Source: Trileptium ribeirensis (lineage: Eukaryota; Nematoda; Enoplea; Enoplida; Thoracostomopsidae). From it: DNA of 64,000 nt. Of the stretch, positions 41,201 through 50,200 are shown in pieces. The DNA lies in assembly GCA_030248225.1 (NCBI GenBank), contig JASANE010028830.1, positions 1 to 64,000 on the forward strand, in the 5' to 3' direction. Position 1 is the first letter of the stretch; each line of letters starts with the position of its first letter. The translations under genes and the position numbers were made by a program. The notes under the pieces were generated by a model, which was given only the letters and a program-made list of their open reading frames with translations, searched no databases and was not told the origin of the DNA.

Positions 41201-44200
41201 TAAGCCCTTGCCGTGGTCAAGTTTTGAATAATTCGGAACGTATATAATTTAACACCGTCGTTTGTTGCAATATTCTAGCGATATATCCAATATACGAAGC
41301 CACATGCAAATGTTTGTCCAGCGAAAAAAGATTTTGTGCATCTTGCAGCAATAGTATAAGCATTTAGCGTTCAAGAGGTTAAATAACGATGCAGGCCATT
41401 CGGTTACCTGCAACAAGCATGAGACCTACGCGTCATGATGCCACTTTCTCATGGCATTTCTTGAACTTTGGTTCAAAGTTGCAAAACGCTAGTACAGACA
41501 AAAAATGCATAACAGCAGAGTTGCTTTCGAGTATTGAAAAGATTTAGTTACACATAACCATTGTAATCATTCTGCGCAGTATTTCGAATTTTTGGCCTGA
41601 AAAAACTAGTAATCATGACACGTTAAAAAAGTTTTTTTCAAAAATCGAGCCATCCGATGAGTTTCTGCTGCCGCGGACATGCAAACATTTTCTTTGCACA
41701 AATTCGCGCCATCAGTGGTAACTGATAGAATTACAAGGCGACAGCAATGTGATCATCATAGTAGTTAGACCGTCATAGCACGGGATTCAAATTACGACTT
41801 TTCGATATAATAGTGTTTGATCAAATTTTTCCAAATATTCACCATTAACATTTCAATTACACCGCCATGCTCTTACAACAAATCCATAATTATGCGTTCG
41901 ATATGCTACACATCTTTTCACCGACCCTGAGGCTCCGCCCTACGGCATGTGAGAAATTTTTTTAGCATATTTAACAATTAACAAATTACAAAATTTTAAG
42001 ATAACACTGAGGAAATAGGGAGGAATGAGAAGAAATTGGAAAGCCGGCGAATATATTAGGTTAGGCATCTTGGCTTGGCTCATTTTACCTCCTCTAAAAC
42101 CATTTTGCACTATGAGCTGGTGGACCATGGACCCCCTTGCGTGTCCACGGCGGGGGATGCCCCCACTTTCCACAGCCCCCATGTTCGTCCCCCCACTCGG
42201 CCTAACCCCCACACATGTTCAACTAATTCCAAAAATTTATGTCTCAAATTTTTTTTGTTTGCAAAGTGTTTTTAAACATTAATTATATACTACTTATAAT
42301 GCTGAAATGTCGTTTTTTAGCTTGAAAATACATTCAAGGTAGTAAAACTACGTGAAAATATGGGAATATTTAGTATTAAGCAAAATTCCCCCCCCCCCCC
42401 AACTTTTAATTTCCCCCGAGCTTGAACATGGGGGCCCCCCGAAGTTGCCCTCCCCAATTTTTGGAGGGTTGTGGACAGGCCAGATTTCTATATATTTGTC
42501 ATACAGAAGAAAAAATATATTCCCACCCCATTCTGAAATTTTTCCTGAAATGGAGGCTGTCGACAGGCAAAAATTAATATTGCTCACATTATTTGATGTA
42601 ACAAAAAAATTCAAACCTTTCGACTTTAAAACATTCGCGAATTTGCAGACATCGTCAAGCAGTTGCTTGTAGGTGATAGTCAACGAATCGTCAACATAAT
42701 TTCCTTCCCTGAAATATAGGTCGGATAAACATGCAATTGGCACTAGGTGACAATCCGGGTTATTATGCCGAAGCATTGTGTGTAGGCTGGCCACGATGAT
42801 TGCCTTTTACACCACCCATCATCTTATCCGCCTAGACCAAAGTCTAGTACCTGTTTAACGCATAGGTACTGCGAAGCAATTGTGGCTGAGTCCCTTGCCC
42901 AAGGAGATTAGCGCCACAACTGGAATAGGTGATTACACAAGGAATGGAAACAAGGTCCTATCATGATATACACTGACCAGTAAGGAATGCTGCCTTGGAG
43001 TCTGTCATTTGTAGTAGATATACTATACAAAACCGGCATTGTAAAGGTTTCAATTAATAAAGCTAAAAAAATTTTAGACATAATATCGAACCACTCGAAG
43101 TATATGTATACCGGTGCCACACAAACTTCATCAAAACCTTACGAAGAATAATAATAGCCAATTTAAGTCAACATTTGTGTTAAAAACTAATGTATACATT
43201 TCTTAACCATTCAACGAAGTAACTATTGCAATGAAGCTTAGCTATCGAAAACCATATAGTGTCCGCTATGATTTTTCACAATGAGAAAAATTAGCGCTTT
43301 CTTAAGAAAAACGACGGTTTACAATGCTCTCGATATACACCTAATTTAGCAATCTAATCTAATGCCAAAAGATAAAACGGTAAACGACGGAATATTTTAA
43401 TAATTGAAACAAAAACAGTAACACCACATCTTTACGAAGCTTGAGCTAAACATTGCACGACTATCAAGTCAACACCCAATCATTCCTCACAGGGACTGAG
43501 TACGGAAGCATAAGCATTAAGCAACCTAGTTGAGCACACAATCCGAAAAAATCTCCAAGAATGTGGTTTTAAAAATAGAATCAGCTGGAAAAATGAACAG
43601 GTATAAAATTTGCATAAAAAGCACAGAATTTAAAAAAACACAGTTTCTAAAATTTTTAAAAAAGCACAGTTTCCAGTTTCGCGCTTTATACACAGTTTTC
43701 GCCAAAAATGCCTGTTGCATTTCGAGCGACCGATTTCAAAAGAACATCAGGGCGTTCCATGGGAAACACCGAAGAAGCCTATCAAATCGCAAAGATCGGC
43801 AATCGTTATGATTATGGTTACCATAGCTTTCGAAACATAAACAGTGACCCAATCACGTTACAAACTAGTGGATAAGGAAATCGACGGAAGTGTCATAGCA
43901 TGAGTTTATGATGATTTCTTGACCAGAGTATGACGCCTTCCAAAATTGCACTAGAAGTATCGAGTATAACTGCGATCCATTTCGACCTTACCCACTTGGT
44001 TCCTGGCGAAACTGGGGGGGGGGCTGCGCGAGAAAATTTTTCCTCAAACGACACTCCCCATACTGAGGCTGGGGCCAGACATAATATATATCCAAGATAA
44101 CAAGATTCCTCAAAATCGGTGGTGTGATCCTCTAAGAACCAAGGGGTAAGGTCAAAATCTAAATGGATCACAGCATGCCCGATCCTTTTATACGGTGTCA

Positions 44201-47200
44201 TATTCTTATGAAATCATTATAAACTCTTGCTCATGGAAACAGACGAAAGCATTTTAGTTCTACATTTATACAAAAACAGCATCATTCTACGTTATGCTGC
44301 TGACGAGGTATCTACATAATTACAGCACCAGCCAAAACTGGCTATCGCTCGTGCGAAACTTGCTCGTGATCGCTCCAAAGCAAATTGTTCCAAAATAGAA
44401 GTTTATTAATTTTAGGGTCATTTCACGCTACGATGTCCCTTTGTCACAGAAAAAATGACTAATAACTTTTTGGCTCCGATTATCTTTATTTTTACTCCCT
44501 ATGACCAAAAACATCAAGGATTCCGAATTTGAGGTCGTTATAGTAAATTCTTTAACCGTTCTGATGCTATAGCTTCCCAACTACATACCATCCCGTCATG
44601 ACCAGACTATCAGACGTGAAATGGCCTCTGGCAAGCCCCAGTTTGAATATAGCCTCTATTTTGTGATTATATATCTCGTGCAGCCTATCGGCGCACCAAA
44701 ATGAGCCTTGGCCGAGCTCCGTATGTCAAAAATAAAGCTAATTATGCCTATTCTTGGCACGAACTGATTAAATAATACTTCCATAATCTCGAACAGGCAA
44801 CTCGTTTGCGGCCAGCTCGAAACAAGTTAGTCATTTCTGGTGAGTACAACATACTAACTTTATGTAAATATGGACTAGATGCCGCAGAAATTCCAAAGAC
44901 AGTGATTCTCAAAGCTTATACATTGCATACGTCTTACCAATAAAACGCGACTTTGTCTCCCAAACCGTTATTGACGTGTCGATCAAGCACATTGTAGCAA
45001 ACATTTGTTTTTGCACCCTCGAGGAATTTGATAAATATGCGGCCTTTTTCAACGTTGAAGTTATATTCCAACAGTGGTTTACTTTGCGGACGATACTGAA
45101 GTAGCAAAAACGTAATGGAATTGCTATGCTGGCCTATGCACAGTGGAAGGGACCCGCACTTCCCAAATCCCCATGTTCGTGAGATTTCCCCCATGTCCGT
45201 CCCCCCACTCGGCCGAAACCCCCGTGTTCAACTAAACCCAAAATTTTTTATGTCTGAAAATTTGTGTTTTTTGTTTGCAAATTGTTTTTAAACATTAATT
45301 ACTACTATTTCTAATGCTAAAACGTCGTTTTATAGCTTCAAAATACATGCAATGCAGTAAAACTACATGAAAATATCGAAATATGTAGTATTTTTAAGCA
45401 AAATTTATCCCCACTTTCAAATTCAGATTGAACATAATGGTCCCCCGAAGCACCCCCCCCCCCCGCTTTTCTGAGGGCTTTGGACTGGCCATCTATACAT
45501 ACACAAAAATTTATTATGGCCGATGAAAAAGGCTGTGCTGCAATAATTTTTGACCAAAATAGTGTAGTAAATTACAAAATATTGTATTCTAGTCAACCAC
45601 GGACGATCCTAAAATACCAAAAACGTGAGCTCAGATACTCATAGGAATAAATAGCTGTCGCATTTATAACGAACGAACATCGAACAGAAATCGAACAAAA
45701 TTTTATCTAATCGGGAACAATTCCCGAACAAACTTCGAATGGCTTTCGACAAGATTTAAAGAATTCGCGATAAAACTTAGAACACCTTTCAAACAGAATT
45801 TGAGTTTTTTAAACGAACATCCAACAAACGTCGAGCGAACATCGAACGAACCACACCAATTTCTAGCGAATACTGTACAACAATAATCAGATTATACCGT
45901 TGTATGCCCAGCTGTTTCAATAACTGCTCAGACGGGAATAATTGCAATGATCGATAGCACTGTCATCACTTGCTACATACAGGGAACACAGCTGATCGTT
46001 AGAGAGTCGTACAGAATTTATCAGTTTACGCTTGAATGTGCCCCGTTACTGCTAGAGAGGCGAGTAATAAGCGCGTTCAGTAGCGTAATATGTAACGAAA
46101 TGCTGCACTCAGACCGTTGGGTTAGTAATGTCACTTAATTTATAAATGCTTGCTATATACAATTAGCGACAAACACGAAAATTTCTGTACAAATTATTAT
46201 CAGTTTCTCGAGAACAATAATTGGTCTAGAAGCATGCAGTAACCGCAATAAATTTTTAGCTTTTAGATCGCTTCAATGAAAAGTTAAGAGGTAAAATATA
46301 TGTAATTTTTTATTTAAAGTATAGGGCTCGAAAGGGTAATTCAGCTATAAATTGTGGAATCACTTCTAAGTCAACAACTGCATGCCATGGAATAACCGGA
46401 ACTGAAATTTACCGGAACCGGAACCAGCAACCGGAACCGTCCATTTAAACCGGAACCTGGTCTTCGAAATTTATATATAATAAAACAGATGAAGGAAGAA
46501 ATCAAGGTATAGTGGATTTAAAATACATTAAAAATAACTTTTACATTAAACTTAGTGTATTGCGGTGGTATTATTGCCTTTCTGAAACTTTAAAGAGATT
46601 GATTAAGCTAATATTTATTTATCGATCAAATATGTCGATTTTTCGACACCCAGAGCAAAAAATGTCTTCCACTATACACCATTGCGTATACTGCGTCAAA
46701 TTGAATATGCTTACAAAGCTTGGAGCGTAGAATACACACTTTCGCTCTGTCTCCAGTCGCCTTCCTTTACTACACATACGTTTGTTACATGTTCTTCTGT
46801 AGGAAACTTGAAATTATTGGTTTATAAGATTCTAGGAGAAAATAATAGATACATAGAAGGTAATTTTCTGATCAGTGGTCAGAGACGCTGTTTAGGCTAG
46901 CGTTGGACAAACAGTACCCGTCAGTTAGATGATAATGATGATAACTTTCTAATCAGAATGCTATAAATGAGACACACTGTGATGCTGCTCGCACAGTTTC
47001 AATAAATACAGTTCTTTGCCAAGAAAGCAGTTTCTAGCTGCGTTGGAGGTAACGTTAGTTTACTTCAATTTAGACTGATTTACCAAGTTTACAAGCGCAT
47101 TGGCTGGTTCTTGAAGCAATTTATGTTAGTCAAGCATACCCTAAGTACTTCTGCGTAAGCCATACTCTATTACCGAGTTGGACCGGTTTAATTGAAACGT

Positions 47201-50200
47201 ACCCCACAGACTTCTGGATGTGTAAAATAGCTGCTACAAGCATCGACGTGGCTTTGATTTGCTAACAAACTCTTGCAGGTTATTATGAAAAATTCCAACT
47301 GAAATTATGTGCACTACTTACGTTTCAAACGTCATTTTGCTTAGTTAATCTTTTCTTTTGCTTGGTTGTATTGGGGCTTGATCATTGTATAATATATATT
47401 ACATATGTTTGGATCACAGATGAAGCAAAAAACGTGGGAAATTTCAAACAAAATTTTTAAACCGGAATTCCGGTTCCGGTATGGTTTTTGCCCTTTGCCG
47501 GAACCGCAACCGGAACACGATTTTCGCCGGAACCGGAATTCCGGTTACTCCCTGCTGCATGCATATTTCAAAAGAAGAAACATGTGCCGTAAATATTTAT
47601 TTTAACTGAAGCAACCATTTATATGTAATATTTTTTCATAACAACAAAATTACATTAAATGTCCCAAAAGCACAGGCTTTTTACCTAGCGGACACGTTGT
47701 TATTTATTTATTTTGCCCGATGGTGTATGTGCTATTGTAGCCTGCGTGGTCCTAGGGGTGTTTAGTCTCACCGTAGATTACACACAAACTACACCGAATA
47801 TTCAAAGAATATTTATCAAAGTTTTTCACAGCTAATACTTTTTCCGCTTATGCCTAAGTGCTTGCCTTGTTACACTACTTAAGTAGACAGTATAATACAA
47901 CAAATAATTACAAATAACTACTTAAACCCGATTTCTTGGAACTCAAAAGAAACATAGTTCTTAAATCTCTCTAACCCGTTAATTTTTAATGTAAATGCTG
48001 CCAACCGGATTTAGAATTGTAAAATTCGATTTCTAACTGTAACTTTCATTTTTGCGATATAGAAACCCTTGTTATGAAATTGTCGGAATCCCTAACTCAA
48101 AACAAATTTCGAAAAATCCAGCAGAAATACACTTACATCTAAGCTAATGCAAGTATAATAGTTAAAGCACCCAGTGGGTAAACTCAAATCCGATAAGTAA
48201 CCACACTATAGCCCAAACACAAAAATTGTAAAATTTTATATTGTTTTGCACTCTCCCAAAGTTATACTTTCAAGCATCTATGAAATTCTTATTGCCAGAA
48301 ATGACCGAGAACATAGGGTCCGTAATTTTTTAACGAGTGGGCCAATTGTGCCCAAATTTGGTATGGATATTCTGCAGCGTGCCGTATGGCATTTGGCGTC
48401 AAAATCCGCATATGCCCAAACCATCCTCCCTGCCAGTTACGACCACAATTATACAGAGTATATTTCTTTAAGCTTAGCATGGTGGGAATTTTTAAAGAGG
48501 AAATAATAAGTTTTAAGGGTTTTATATACAGACTCATAAAACTGACGCTATACACACAACTCAATTAAATATACACAGCTTTTACGCCGCATACAAACAG
48601 CAGTTGAAACAAATAGAATACAATTTTTCAAACAGAATACAACAGCAAATCATGCATATAAATAGACATATCGCAATAGTACGTGTAATAAACACAACAC
48701 ACACTGGACAACAAATAAACATATTTTGTTGATGACGCAAGACAAAAATTCCCATAGAATTTTTTCTCTTAATATATTATTATAAAACAACATAAATGAA
48801 TAAGATCAGTCCAAAACGATGGATTTAACCCGTTACGTTACCCCCTCCGCCACAAAAAAATTGGTCCTAAAGTTGCAAATTTATCATAGTGACCCAAAAC
48901 ATCTGAGATCTAAAGACATTTTTATATTTGCATCATCTATACTTACGAAAAATATATATAAATCGTTATATCAAATCATTTTCACCAAGACATCCACTGT
49001 CATTACTGTTTTATCGTGATATTCTTTTGAAGATTGTTCTTCGAATAAAATTCCAAATGAATATTTAGATGTCTATAATCAGGGTGATTCACCAGCATCG
49101 CCATAATATATCATTAATAATTTCGCCATAATCGTATGTGTATAACAACGTAAATGTCTCCATTTTATGCACACCATCATCTACTATAATATCATTCATA
49201 TTACGTTCAACCATAGCACGCATACACGTCCCCAGATATTACATATATGGTTGATTAATAAAATATTCTTATTAATAAAATATTTTGACGACACTGGCAG
49301 TATTACGTAAAGTGTTGGGGCAGTCACACGGTACATTTTAAAGATACGCTTGTCATGTCATAAAACCCACGATTATATTTGACGTAAAGCTGAAAAAGGA
49401 TTATAGTTTTATTGCTGAATTTTTGTCTGCATATATCTAAGGTAAACACCCAATGGTATATCGTTATTTTTTCATCTGTCCGAGACACGACCGATAAATT
49501 AATAAAACATAATAATTCGTTGGACGATAGTTCAAAGGACAAGATCTATTTTTGTCCTGTACTTTTAGCTCTCCGAGTCGATAATTTTGTATGGTCTCCG
49601 GGTCTATGGTAAACACCCAACGGTAGTTATTTTTTATTTGTCCGAGAAACTACCGACAAATTAATAAACATAATAATTTGTTGGATGATTGTTCGAAGGA
49701 GATGATCTATTTTTGGCCTGTACTATTAGCTCTCCGGGTCGACCATTTTGCACTCATGTAACACTTGTAATATACAGTTACGTACAAAGATAAAACAAAT
49801 TCTTCGTGAGTCATTCGCGAATAGCAATTGAACAACTGTCAACTACTGTTAATTTTTTGTTAATTTGTAGCGAACAGTTTGGGAATTTTTCCCAAAAAAT
49901 TTACTTTTATTTCTGTCCGTAACTACGCCTCAGATAGGATCGCGCTTTGCCGTCAAGTAGATGCGAATACATAAATACATATACAGCACCAGTCAGGAAT
50001 GACCACCCTCAGCTATAAGCATGCTATGGTACAGCTCGTTCAATGCTAGCCCATTATAAGCAACCATTAATGTTTCTGGCATGTACTAATAAATATACCA
50101 ACAATATTAACATAAAGTAAGTTTAGGTCGACAATAGAGCTGTCATTAATTTAATGCTACAGGAACGAAGATAACTAACGTGTCAGATAATAAGAGCAAT

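Noticed and set aside
47405..47605. Open frame with [20 protein letters not shown], also found inverted near 63.5 kb
   Set aside because: It is the translated CCGGAACC-rich terminus of the hAT element, not a conserved protein.
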